A stretch of DNA of 22,746 bases from a virus. The first letter of the stretch is position 1; each line of letters opens with the position of its first letter. Shown in pieces: positions 1-9,400 of the stretch. Location of the stretch: positions 1 through 22,746 of the IMG/VR virus record IMGVR_UViG_3300012920_000296; one strand, 5' to 3'. The position numbers and the translations under genes were made by a program. The notes beneath the pieces are model-generated. The model was not told the origin of the DNA. It worked only from the letters and a program-made list of their open reading frames with translations, and did no database searches.

Positions 1-66
1 TACATACAGCAGAACAAAGAGATTCTAAAAGAACAAAAGAAAGAAAGGATTGATTATAATGAGTAG
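1..66 (+). CDS. C-terminal end of an unidentified upstream gene (partial)
   Basis: Frame 1 is open from the left edge and encodes 21 residues ending at TAG 64-66. The tail is very hydrophilic and rich in Lys, Glu and Gln (for example KEILKEQKKERID), as expected of a charged helical C-terminus. The stop overlaps the ATG of the next gene by 8 bases (ATGAGTAG), the same tight overlap seen between other genes here, which supports a real gene end. Too little remains to identify the protein. It is also possible that the frame is open only by chance, because 66 bases is short. Confidence 0.55.
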   Translation, partial: YIQQNKEILKEQKKERIDYNE

Positions 67-445
67 TGTAGTGATATTGTCGATAGTATTAGCAGTTTCG
101 TTGGTCTTCAACGGACTCATGTATTGGTATTCACGACAACTCACACAGAAACTTTCTTTCATATATGATAACATTAGTGATGTGTCCGAGCTTATTACTA
201 ATTATCGAGTGCATCTAAAGTCTGTCTATTCCATGGAAATGTTTTATGGGGATGAAACATTGAAGTTCCTTCTCGACCACACAAGGTCGATTGGTGTTCT
301 ATTGGAAGATTACGAAGATCCTGAATTCTTTGTCGAGGAATTTGAGGAAGATGCGCCACAACAAGAGGAACTAAATAATGCCGAGACGCCGCAAATCGAA
401 CAAGAGAATGTATTTTACGCAGGTACACGAAGACGCGATACTTAA
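59..445 (+). CDS. Small membrane-anchored phage protein, unknown function
   Basis: 128 residues from ATG 59. I prefer this start over TTG 50 because AAAGG at 44-48 lies 10 bases upstream of the ATG but would touch the TTG. Residues about 3-24 (VVILSIVLAVSLVFNGLMYWY) form one hydrophobic segment at the extreme N-terminus, read as a signal anchor with no clear cleavage site; the rest should be soluble. The middle has a recognisable block, YSMEMFYGDETLKFLLDHT (about 57-75). I recall similar short proteins beside gene 55 in marine T4-like phages, from memory and unchecked. The C-terminal third is acidic (EDYEDPEFFVEEFEEDAPQQEE), then turns basic (TRRRDT) where it shares DNA with the next gene. 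The last 68 bases overlap the sigma factor gene in another frame. No function can be assigned; membrane association is inferred from the anchor. Confidence 0.85.
   Translation: MSSVVILSIVLAVSLVFNGLMYWYSRQLTQKLSFIYDNISDVSELITNYRVHLKSVYSMEMFYGDETLKFLLDHTRSIGVLLEDYEDPEFFVEEFEEDAPQQEELNNAETPQIEQENVFYAGTRRRDT
363..370 (+). promoter_or_regulatory. Ribosome binding site that fixes the sigma factor start
   Basis: AAGAGGAA lies inside the 3' end of the preceding gene, with its AGAGGA core 8 bases before ATG 378. It favours ATG 378 over the in-frame ATG at 408, which has only a weak purine run before it. The sigma factor is therefore probably translated independently from within its neighbour. Confidence 0.6.
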
Positions 446-1067
446 GTACGCTTCATCTGGCTGTCGCAAAGAGAAAACAGATCTCTATGTAAAGCTAATT
501 CAACCAGCTTTTAATGAAATGGTTGACAAAATTGTATTCACATACAAGTTTACAACACTCCCTAACATTGATGAGTTAAGGGATGATTGCAAAGTATGGC
601 TTACTACTATACTAGGAAAATACGATCCAAATCGCAAATCTAAAGCTTTTTCCTATTTTAGTGTGATTACCAAGAACTGGTTCATTCATCAAGTGAAGAA
701 GAATGCCAAGAGAGCAAAGCGTGAGGTTGATTACGAAGATGCTCTCAAAGAGTTAACGTTCGATAAGATTGTCTACTACAATCCTTATCACGAGAATAGA
801 GAGAAGAAAGAGTTCTGGAATAAGCTTGAGATTGAGATGGACGGCTGGGGAACTGATGATATGAACGATAACGAAAAGAAAGTATACAACGCTATTCGAA
901 TCCTTCTCAATTCTGTTGAAGACATTGAGATCTTCAATAAGAAGGCAATCTATTTGTATCTCCGCGAGATCACCGGAATGAATACCAAGCAAATCGTAAC
1001 CCAGCTTAACAAGTTCAGAAAGAAGTATAAACTCTTCCGTGACGATTGGTATGACTCAAAAATCTAG
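378..1067 (+). CDS. 55: gp55-type sigma factor for late transcription
   Basis: 229 residues, a little longer than T4 gp55 (about 185). This family replaces the host sigma factor on RNA polymerase and recognises the minimal late promoter (TATAAATA in T4), switching on virion genes during replication. Residues about 34-115 fit the sigma region 2-like core: an amphipathic helix (LYVKLIQPAFNEMVDKIVFTYKF), an acidic helix (LPNIDELRDDCKVWLTTIL), then KYDP followed by AFSYFSVITKNWFIHQVKK. The aromatic SYF-x-x-I-x-K-x-(W/Y)-(F/L)-I block and the following Lys/Arg stretch match late sigma factors of marine T4-like phages. Residues about 166-217 form a second helical unit (NKKAIYLYLREITGMNTKQIVTQLNKFRKK) that looks like a helix-turn-helix; T4 gp55 has none there. 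The N-terminus is strongly basic (PRRRKSNKR) and lies in the overlap with the preceding gene. I see no T4-like clamp-binding SLDFLYE tail. The family call is from sequence pattern recognition. Confidence 0.85.
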   Translation: MPRRRKSNKRMYFTQVHEDAILKYASSGCRKEKTDLYVKLIQPAFNEMVDKIVFTYKFTTLPNIDELRDDCKVWLTTILGKYDPNRKSKAFSYFSVITKNWFIHQVKKNAKRAKREVDYEDALKELTFDKIVYYNPYHENREKKEFWNKLEIEMDGWGTDDMNDNEKKVYNAIRILLNSVEDIEIFNKKAIYLYLREITGMNTKQIVTQLNKFRKKYKLFRDDWYDSKI

Positions 1068-1085
1068 AGGAAATCTAATTATTGT

Positions 1086-1373
1086 ATGAGTAAAAAGATA
1101 GACGACTACCTCAAAGAGGCCATAGATAATATACGAGAAGACCGAGAAGTAACTCGTGAACTTCTCGATGATGCCATCAAATATGTTGCAAAAGATGAAG
1201 CTCGCCATAAAGAGGTGGGCATCATCCTCTCCAAATATGTTGAGACCCTTCAAAGATCAAACGAGCAACTTGTAAAGATTGCCGGCCTTATGTCCAAGAA
1301 CGAAAAGACCGATGGCTTGTCCGAAGGAGACATGGAAGACATCTATTCGATGATCAAGAAAGAGGATGAATAA
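1086..1373 (+). CDS. Small all-helical phage protein, unknown function
   Basis: 95 residues, highly charged and predicted almost wholly helical, with no membrane segment and no cysteine. The central block KYVETLQRSNEQLVKIAGLM (about 50-69) has heptad-like spacing and suggests dimer or oligomer formation. The N-terminal IDDYLKEAIDNIREDREVTRELLDDAIKYV is similarly amphipathic. I have seen short proteins with this helical pattern in marine T4-like phages but know no established role. AGAGGA at 1066-1071 overlaps the stop of the sigma gene and sits 14 bases before ATG 1086, a long spacing; there is no in-frame alternative start between them. The stop overlaps the next ATG by one base (TAATG), implying translational coupling to the lysozyme gene. 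A small scaffold, chaperone or regulator would fit, but the sequence does not decide. Confidence 0.8.
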   Translation: MSKKIDDYLKEAIDNIREDREVTRELLDDAIKYVAKDEARHKEVGIILSKYVETLQRSNEQLVKIAGLMSKNEKTDGLSEGDMEDIYSMIKKEDE

Positions 1374-2488
1374 TGTCTTTCAATTTCTTTACAGCATTTC
1401 ATAGAGCCCTTCAAGACCCAGAGGGCTACTTTTCATTTCAAAAGGAGATGAACTCCAAGGCTGTTGAACAAACGTTCTTCAATTCTTTATTAGGGAAAGG
1501 GACCTTTGATGCCGTTGTTCTTCCGGAGAATCTAAGTAGTACAACATATAGTCCCGGCAATAGTGTACTTAGAGTGCGACCCTTGGAGATTCATGACTTT
1601 ATAATACCCGAGCCCTGTCAATACAAAGGAGACTTGGATAAGATAAGAAAAATAATTTCATTACACCCAGTTGCATATCCGGATAGCGAGATACCTTTTA
1701 ATGTTGGAAGCGAGACCACTCCTCAAGCACAATTCCACGCGGGTCAAATCGTAGAGTGTTTTTTCTTGGTAGGACCACAAGGAGCCGGTAAGATGCGAGG
1801 CCTTCGATATCGTAATGCGAAGTTCACCACAGTAAACAACCTAGACTTAACTTGTCTAGGAGGTGGAGAGAAAGGAGCCAAAGCAGCTTTTGCTGATGGC
1901 ATCGAAAACCCACCAAGAACAGATGTACCCATCAGCAAAAGCTCAGCGCAAAAAATTGAGAACTTCATTCAGAAAATAAAGAAGTCGCCTTCTTTCAAAG
2001 GATGGTCAGGTCAAACAATTGCCGGGGTAGTTGCAAACGCTCAGGCCGAATCAGCTTTCAAACAACTGGCTAATGGAGATTCTGTTAAGTTCTATAAAGG
2101 CACAAGCGTAAGTAAAAAGAGAATGGATAATGTACGCAAAAGAAACATTAACGGTAAATGTTCATGGGGCTATTGGCAACTTAACATATGCCCAGACGAT
2201 GGTTCCGGAAAGCAATTAGCAGATAGTAAAGGAATTGACACCAGTACACAAGAAGGTAAAGAAGCTTTTGTAAAATTACTTGAGAATGATGAAGAACAGT
2301 TTAAATGGGTATCCCAGAAGATGTCAGCGATTCTTTCGAAGGGGATTACTAGTACTGATGCTTACCAAGCAGGATATGATATAACAGTCAACTTCGAAAG
2401 ACCTCAAGATAGGTACAACAAAGGCGTTGGTCGAGGGAATTTAGCAGCGTCAATTTACAAAAAATTTCAATCTATATTGGATGCATAA
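1373..2488 (+). CDS. Baseplate hub-like domain fused to tail lysozyme
   Basis: 371 residues in two parts. Residues about 45-155 are beta-rich (VLRVRPLEIHDFIIPEP, HPVAYPD, AGQIVECFFLVGP, GLRYRNAKF) and resemble the OB-fold-like hub domain found ahead of peptidoglycan hydrolases in marine phage tail proteins. A Gly/Ala-rich linker follows (about 160-185). Residues about 188-370 fit the phage tail lysozyme family, which cleaves the glycan strands of peptidoglycan: IAGVVANAQAESAF with Glu226 as candidate catalytic acid, SWGYWQLN (264-271) where the family has its substrate-cleft Gly/Trp/Gln block, and ITVNFERP (337-344), the typical C-terminal signature. There is no signal peptide or transmembrane segment, so it is likely carried in the virion as a cell-puncturing enzyme like T4 gp5, not as an endolysin. 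AGAGGA at 1361-1366 lies 6 bases before the start. GPQGAGK (134-140) resembles a P-loop but lacks the following Ser/Thr. Confidence 0.8.
   Translation: MSFNFFTAFHRALQDPEGYFSFQKEMNSKAVEQTFFNSLLGKGTFDAVVLPENLSSTTYSPGNSVLRVRPLEIHDFIIPEPCQYKGDLDKIRKIISLHPVAYPDSEIPFNVGSETTPQAQFHAGQIVECFFLVGPQGAGKMRGLRYRNAKFTTVNNLDLTCLGGGEKGAKAAFADGIENPPRTDVPISKSSAQKIENFIQKIKKSPSFKGWSGQTIAGVVANAQAESAFKQLANGDSVKFYKGTSVSKKRMDNVRKRNINGKCSWGYWQLNICPDDGSGKQLADSKGIDTSTQEGKEAFVKLLENDEEQFKWVSQKMSAILSKGITSTDAYQAGYDITVNFERPQDRYNKGVGRGNLAASIYKKFQSILDA
1840..1866 (+). other. Inverted repeat overlapping an internal Shine-Dalgarno-like sequence
   Basis: CCTAGAC (1840-1846) and GTCTAGG (1854-1860) are perfect 7-base arms with a 7-base loop. 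The right arm overlaps AGGAGGTGG (1858-1866), a near-perfect anti-16S match. It lies in the lysozyme gene at about codons 156-165, at the boundary between the hub-like and lysozyme parts. No in-frame start codon follows at usable spacing, so an internal start is not supported. Any role, such as ribosome pausing, is speculation. Confidence 0.4.
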
Positions 2489-2490
2489 CA

Positions 2491-3417
2491 ATGTCAACAC
2501 AAAACTTTAAAAAACTATTAGACTTATCAAACATAACAGACAGCAAGACTCGAGAGCAAGTTGAGTTGGGCGTAGGCTCCTTCTTCTGTGCTAACGTGCT
2601 TGAAAAAGTTCCTTTATTCGATAAGGCACCATGTGAGCACGTATATCGTGGCTCTCACAACTCAGAAATCGTTCTGGGAAGAGACCGACATGAGAGTTGG
2701 GCTTCTGGTGCTGGAGGTCATGGGCTTTTGCAGTCTGGAATGATAGATCTTGTCGCTGGTCGTGGCCAACTTGTCATGGCAGCAAACCAAAAGAACAATG
2801 CTCCCAACCCCTTGGAAGGAGTTGAGCTAACAGGCCCCATGTTCCATGCTGATGCTGCTCGTGTATATATAACTCAGAAGTCAGAGGACATTGATCAATA
2901 CTTTGGTCTCAAGCCATCTAGAGGGCCGTCACCAGAGATGAAGTCCGCCATCGCAACAAAAGCAGATCACATTCGAGTTATTGGTCGAGAGAAGATAAAG
3001 ATATATTGTGGACAAGGCAACTTTGAAGGCTTTGAGCCGGGAATAGGCGAAACGAATTCGATAGGGCAAAGACTGTCGAATCAGGTTATTGAATTGCAAG
3101 TCGGAAGTTTAGAGTCTCATCCAATGGTTCTTGGCAATAACCTTGTGAAATATCTCAAGAAGCAAAACGAAAACCAGAGAAAGTTACAGAAAGCTTTGTT
3201 TAATATCCAACTCAACCTTACAGCGATAAACACAGCCTTAGCCGTCCTAACAGCAGGTGCTCCACCATTTAGTGTCATGACAAAAGATAGTATCCAAGGT
3301 GTTGCCGAATCTATAACAGAATCAATAAACAGCTTCATCGGGGATCTTAATGCTTTGGACAACGAACTCATCCCCGGACAAGATCATATTCTAAGTCAAA
3401 CTGTATTTACAACGTGA
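2491..3417 (+). CDS. Virion structural protein, probable spike or hub component
   Basis: 308 residues, no signal peptide. Residues about 59-175 are a run of short beta strands and turns: IVLGRDRHESWASGAGGHG, GMIDLVAGRGQL, ADAARVYITQKSEDIDQYFGL, SAIATKADHIRVIGREKIKIYCG. This series of blocks (GRDR, GGxG, IDLVxGR, ARVYITQK, KADxIRxIGRExIKI) is one I recall from structural proteins of large marine myoviruses, always in baseplate gene clusters. Near residues 210-222, HPMVLGNNLVKYL resembles the LGxxLxxxL turn of phage spike proteins. The rest is helical (NQRKLQKALFNIQLNLTAINTAL, then VAESITESINSFIGDL), suggesting oligomerisation. It starts 2 bases after the lysozyme stop with only a weak GGA before it, so translation is probably coupled. 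A role as partner of the lysozyme protein in a central spike is inferred from position and strand pattern; another baseplate role is possible. Confidence 0.7.
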   Translation: MSTQNFKKLLDLSNITDSKTREQVELGVGSFFCANVLEKVPLFDKAPCEHVYRGSHNSEIVLGRDRHESWASGAGGHGLLQSGMIDLVAGRGQLVMAANQKNNAPNPLEGVELTGPMFHADAARVYITQKSEDIDQYFGLKPSRGPSPEMKSAIATKADHIRVIGREKIKIYCGQGNFEGFEPGIGETNSIGQRLSNQVIELQVGSLESHPMVLGNNLVKYLKKQNENQRKLQKALFNIQLNLTAINTALAVLTAGAPPFSVMTKDSIQGVAESITESINSFIGDLNALDNELIPGQDHILSQTVFTT

Positions 3418-3424
3418 GAGAAAC

Positions 3425-6400
3425 ATGGCAGAATCAAAATTTAAGCAACTCCAAGAAGAGGTATGCTACAAAGAACCCGAAGAAATATCAGAACCGGACA
3501 AAATATGTCCGACATGTATACCAGATCCCAGCTTCAATCCTCCTGATTGGCGGACAACAAGAGTTCCTTATCTAGACAAGAACAATTGTCTGTACAAGGT
3601 CAAGGTCGACATCAACATTGATGGCGATGTATATTATGCTTCTGCAAACGTTCAAGAGTTGGATCCTAAGCAGAGATTAGGGATGGTTCCAATTAGCAAC
3701 TCTCCCTATGATCAAAACGTTCTACTAAAGTCTTACATACGTCCTGCTGTACGCAAGATGCTGAGATACTATGGCAAGCTTGAAACAGACGAGATCGTTT
3801 GTGCTAAACCTCCACAGAATCCGGGCGAGATATGCCAAGGGATTCATGGAGTTGACTACGAAGAGTTCATAACTCAGACGACACAACAAACTGATGAAGC
3901 TATTCCGAACATCTTTGAGATCATAGGAATAGATAGTGAAAACTTGCTGAATATCACCAATATTACAAACCCTGACGCGCTTGAATTGTTCGCAAGGGTA
4001 GAAGACTATGACTACCTAACAAACGCAAGAATTTTGTCTGTTTTGATAGGAATACCGGCATATAAGTTTGATTCCATTCCAAACGCACCCGATCTAGGCT
4101 CAGTCAATACATCAACCGATAAGATCGTAATCAAGCCAGCAGAGTTTATGAACAACATCATTAAGTTCAAATCTGCTATGAAAACATTCTCCAGCTATCA
4201 GGCTTTCTTTAAGCAGCAAGAGAACGGTAGTATATACTTTGAAGAGACTGGGGATCCGTACTATATCAAGTTCTTCTCCGATGCTGGAGGAAGGATAGAG
4301 AAGTTCCTCGAGCGCTTTGAGTCTTTATTGAATCAAAACCTATTCAGTGTCAGGGGACTGTTAGACACAGGCACTGATGTTCCAAACATAGCTTATGAGA
4401 TCGAGATTTCATTTGATAAGTCGTTCGAAACCAGTCCATTTACCATTCAAAACGTAAGAGCTAGAAAGAGAAACTGTCCTTATGTGGAGTGTAGCGTAGG
4501 CTTAGCAAGCTTCATAGACTACTCCAAAAGAGATCAAACAATGTTTGGATACTTTGCGAATATAGATAGCATTGGATCTGCTCTGTCTTTTAACAAGACC
4601 CCTCCATGGATTGACTTTGTAGTTTCTAATACCTTCCCACAGCTAGCTGTTAACTACGGAAGCGCTGGTAACTTCGAAGATACATGCGTCAATAACGACC
4701 TACAAGACTTGCAAGACTTCATTCTTAAAGAAACTGTCGACGCTTTCAAAGCGATAGAGTATCGTTACAATCAGAACCGATGTAAGAAACCAGAAGACAT
4801 CCGAGATTTCAATCAGACCCTCACGACATTCTTGATTGAGGACGGCTCTGAGCAAGCTTTTAATGACTTCTCCGATGCGTTTGCTGAGAGAGCTAGACAG
4901 CTAGATGCTCTACCTAAGAAAATTTTAGATATTCGAAAGAACCTTGGGGAAACCTTTGGTGATATTGGAGCGTCCATCAAAGCGTTTATTGGTAATCTTA
5001 GTCCATGTGGTATCAAAGCGAGCATGTCGGCTTCTATTAAGTGTATCATGGCTGGTCTTAGCGCTGAGGAAGCGTATCGTGCAATCATCAAGCAAATAAT
5101 CTCATCAGCAGGAGAAGAAGCGATAGAGACGATACTACAATCATTACCGGCAAATCAACAAGAAAAGATACGAAAAGAAGTGGAGAAGCAGTTTGGAGAC
5201 ATGCCGTACCCATGGGAACCCGGCTGGGAAGCCGGTGACCTCGGTAGTGCTGTTGATCGTCAAGCTAGAGAAAACATCGAAGCTAAAGAGGAGAAAGCAA
5301 AGACAGCCGAAGAGAACAGTGCGTCTTTGGAGACCCAGATCGCCGCTATCGATGAGAAGATAGCCACAGTCCGTGAGAGATATTTTGATGGTATGCGCGG
5401 AGAGAAAGTAAGGCTTGAAACAGAAATCAGAGAATTAGAGGCGGATCAACAAAGAATTATAGCACTAGCGTCAATAATAGAGGGCATCAAGGCTAGTATA
5501 GCAGACACAAAAGCTAGAATACAGCAGATTCTAGATACAATAGGGGATATAGGCTCCACAATTCAAGACCTAAGAAGCACGGAGAGAGCGCTAACTGAAC
5601 AGTTAACCGATAGACAAACAGAACTGCAACGACTGCAAAGCAGAGTGGCAACTCTTCCCTCAGTCAGATCAGAACTTTCTAGAGTAGATAGTATCTTGGC
5701 AACGGAGAGTGACTTAACAGGAGATACAGAGGCTAATCAAGCAATCTCGCAAGAAAAGGCTAAGTTAGTGGAAGAAGGGCTTAAATTGATTAAGAAGCAA
5801 TCAAAAGAAGATGATACTGCTCAAGATCTGCTTGAATATAAAAATTTTGCTGATCTTTCTCCAGAAGACCAAGCAGAGATGATTGAGAAGCAAAAGGAAA
5901 AGACGTTCCTTGTCAAGATAACTCCGGAAGATAAAATACAGCAAGGCACTCTCGGAAGAGCACTAGGGAACATACAGAAGGCTTTAACTCAAGCCTATAT
6001 TGATGAGATAATGAAAACAGCAACCATTGGAGACCTTCAGAGGGCATTTGAGAACATTCCAGGCTCAGATCTCCTAGGGTCAATAATAAGTCAGTTTAAG
6101 TGCCCCGGAGGAGCATCAATCTATCCTCCTATCGATTCATTTCTCAGCACCCTAACGCTTGATCCATGTAAAGGGACAGCGCCAAAGCTTGCGCTACCAC
6201 CTATACCAGAGATTCCAATTAGTTGGAATTGGCTAGAGGTTTTAGGTGAAGCATTTATGTTTGGAATCAAGCAAGCGTTATCGGCGGTTCTTGTTGCTCT
6301 TATGCGGAAGGTAGCCGAGTTGATAAATACAGATCTCTGCAAACTCACTGGTAATCTACTTAGAGGTGCTGCTGATGGTGGACTCGAAGGTGTTATAGCG

Positions 6401-9400
6401 GAGCTCATATGTGATGACCCAAGGCCTGGAGACACACAAGACAAGATTAATCAAAAGGTTCTAGAGGCAGGTGGAGCACGTAAGAGAAACCCAGATGATT
6501 ATAAGGCTGTAGCCAGTGTTCTCTCGGTCTCAGCCACTCAACGTGAGATCAAAGCAGCCATGGTTGGAAGAGCAGACCAAGATTTCCTAAATAACATGTC
6601 TTCGATTGTAACAGCAGTTGTTCCAAACTTTGCGGATCTATTTGGTGACCCATCCTCTGTTGCAAATTACTTCTCTCAAATGGGCAACCTATTGACACAA
6701 GACCAAAGAAACACTATCAATGATCAGTTGAACAGTCCTTTCGATGACGATTACCCTGTTGAAACAAGTATCTGTTTAACTAAAGAGCAGAAAGAGCAAT
6801 GGGATCAAGAGCGAGCTGCGGCTTTCCAAGACCCAGATTTAGGCCGAGAGTTTGTCAATAAGCAAAATGAAAAAGCCCTTGGTGATTTGTCCGATGCCGC
6901 TGATCTTCTCCTTAATGGCCCAGATGGAGCTCTGCAAGACGTCTTAGACAAAGCCCTGAATCCGAAAGATCCAGACTGTAAGACCAACACTGGTGTCATT
7001 CCCGGGTTTCAGGATCTGCCACAAAACAAGCAGAAATCAGTCCTTACAGCCACAGAAGGCATCTTCAAGAGATTAGAGAGAGCCTTCATCGATGACACCG
7101 TAGAGGCCAATCTATTTGAGATTGGAGATCCTATAGGAATACTCTTAGAGATTTTATCTGATCGTGCTAATCGTAACATGTACTTCCATTTATTGATCAA
7201 GAACAACCCATTCCTCAGCTTCTTGTTTGGTGGCGGTGCTGACCTTCCAGATACGGTTGGTATAAGAATGAAGAATCAAATCGACGAGATCTCCGGTGAC
7301 TATGCTATTAGACCTTCTGTTTCCGACCCAGCATTCACTCTTACATTCAACAACGGCAAGGAAGGCACAAAGGCCTTCTCTGATGTGGTGACCATTGAAG
7401 ACAATACAGCAAATGATTCAATTAGAATCGAAGATCAGTTTCAAGAGATAAACGTATCTTACAATCTCGAAGTACCAGAGATATTTGCTGTAACAAATGA
7501 AGAGTCCCAAGTTCTCGATAGCTCTCGAGCAGCTATGTTGAAGAAGCTTTTAGAGCATAACTGGTCTCAATTTGAAGATGCTGAGATAGACGAAGACATA
7601 GTGATTAACATATACCAAGACATCAACAACACAATTTACAACGGCTTTATAAAGAAAATGATTTATCGTAGAGAGGGCGAGATGTCCGAAGGATTCAGAT
7701 ATGGTAAAGAAGGAACAGAGATTGTTGAAGATCAAGATCTGGTTTACGTTGGGCCAAATGGCGAAGAGCCATATGAGGACTTCTACAGTGAAGTGGACAA
7801 GGTTCTCGGCAAGAGTAAAACAAACAATCCTAGAGTCCACTTCTTGGACCCCTCTAAATATGGTGGGACCTACATGAAGCCTCAGATCTACATTGAAGAA
7901 GCTGATCACAAAGGCTGGCTAAACTTCTCTAAAGTTGTTGTACCAGATCCAACTGGTTGTGATCCTAAGAACTCTAACTTCCTGATGTTAGATTCCATTA
8001 TGAAAGACATCGAGAGCAACAAGAGCAAGATAAAAAACCACGAACTGCTACAATATGCGCCCGAGTGTACTCCGGAGTTACCATTCGACAAGATAGCCAA
8101 CTCTGATACCTTATCTACCTTGGAAGGCATCGTCCGTGCAACTATTCGAGTTTACTTAACAGAGTTTATGACACAGACATATTCAATATTCTCAAACATA
8201 GATCTCACAGACAGAAACTTTGACAACACTTTGTCCGAGTACATAGCTGAGTTCATGATTCGCGGAATAAAGGATCAGAGAGCTGTGTTTACTTCAACCT
8301 ATGAAGGCTATACTTATCTATTACTGTTTCTAGAGCAAGTTGTTCAGATAGTACATCGAAGAGTTCGAGACGCTAGAATGGAGAGTAATGATGAGATTGA
8401 AGGAGTATTAGAGACGTGTAACACAGCGCAAGAGAGCCACATTATAATCAACACAACTGATCTTAATCACATTAAACTGTGGGAAGGTGTATACGCGAGA
8501 ACAATCGAAGCAATATTACCTATAAATATTCAATGGACAGAGGACGTTGAAGTCAAAATTGATGTTATCAAAAAGGGAATAAGCATACTCTCCGGAGAAG
8601 CAGACGAAGGGTTCGACTTCTTATCGTTTTTACAAGGTGTTACATTTGATCTTACCACGATATCGCTAGAAGATGCAAGATTTGCTAGCAAAGTTGCAAC
8701 AATAGATTCTGTTTACTTTGAGATCAAAAAGCTTTTAAAGTATCTTGTAGCTGAGGAACTCGAGACTTACAAGACTAAGCTGAGAGATGAACTCTCGCCG
8801 AGACCTTATATTTATGACACGTCTAAGTTCTTCATCGGAGCCTCAAACATGCTTTATGGAAAAAACATCGACGCTGGTACGTTCGACACAGAACTACCCA
8901 TTGGTGGAGGTATTGGTAACTTCCCCTACGGAGACATCTTGAACTGTGCAAGATCCCACATGAACCATCCACTCGATGGCTCAAGACTCACAGCAGAGGA
9001 ATCAACAAAATTATCAGAAGAAGGAGGGTTCTATCTGGAGAAGTATCTCGTAGTTACTCCAAAAGAGAATCTGAGACCTTCTATAACAATACCCGATACA
9101 GTTGTTGGTACAACATCTATCCCTGAACTCAAGAATTTTTTAACCAATTATGCTTTTCAATTTGACCAAACAAAAAGTATATCTGATTACTTTGGTGACG
9201 CAATCCTCAATGAAGAAGAGACCAACTATGAAGGAACTATAGGCATTAAGTATGGCGTAAGGTTGTGCTATGTGCCCAAATTAGGCTTTGAACCTATAGG
9301 AAATACTGCTGAGAACCGCGCATTAGCTAAAGCAAATAGAAGTTATATTCATAACCTGACGAACCTGAATGGTAAAATCTCCAAGTATACCTTCCCCGTT

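Noticed and set aside
55-60. TATAAT, a perfect -10 box, at the start of the small membrane protein gene
   Set aside because: It overlaps the ATG itself and no -35-like sequence lies about 17 bases upstream (GAACAA-type only). A transcript from here would lack the start codon of that gene.
916-937. 7-base inverted repeat (TTGAAGA / TCTTCAA) inside the sigma factor gene
   Set aside because: AT-rich, with an 8-base loop, not at a gene boundary and with no following T-tract; such repeats are expected by chance.
1772-1792. GPQGAGK, a P-loop-like sequence in the lysozyme protein
   Set aside because: It is followed by Met, not Ser/Thr, and lies in a beta-rich hub domain with no Walker B or other ATPase motif.
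1896-1979. Small out-of-frame ORF (27 codons) after the internal AGGAGG of the lysozyme gene
   Set aside because: Spacing from the internal Shine-Dalgarno-like sites to its ATG is 18 to 32 bases, too long for efficient initiation, and the product has no recognisable feature.
8521-8528. TATAAATA, identical to the T4 late promoter core
   Set aside because: It is inside the giant gene (codons for P-I-N-I) and about 1.4 kb from the next start, so chance in an AT-rich phage is more likely than a used promoter.
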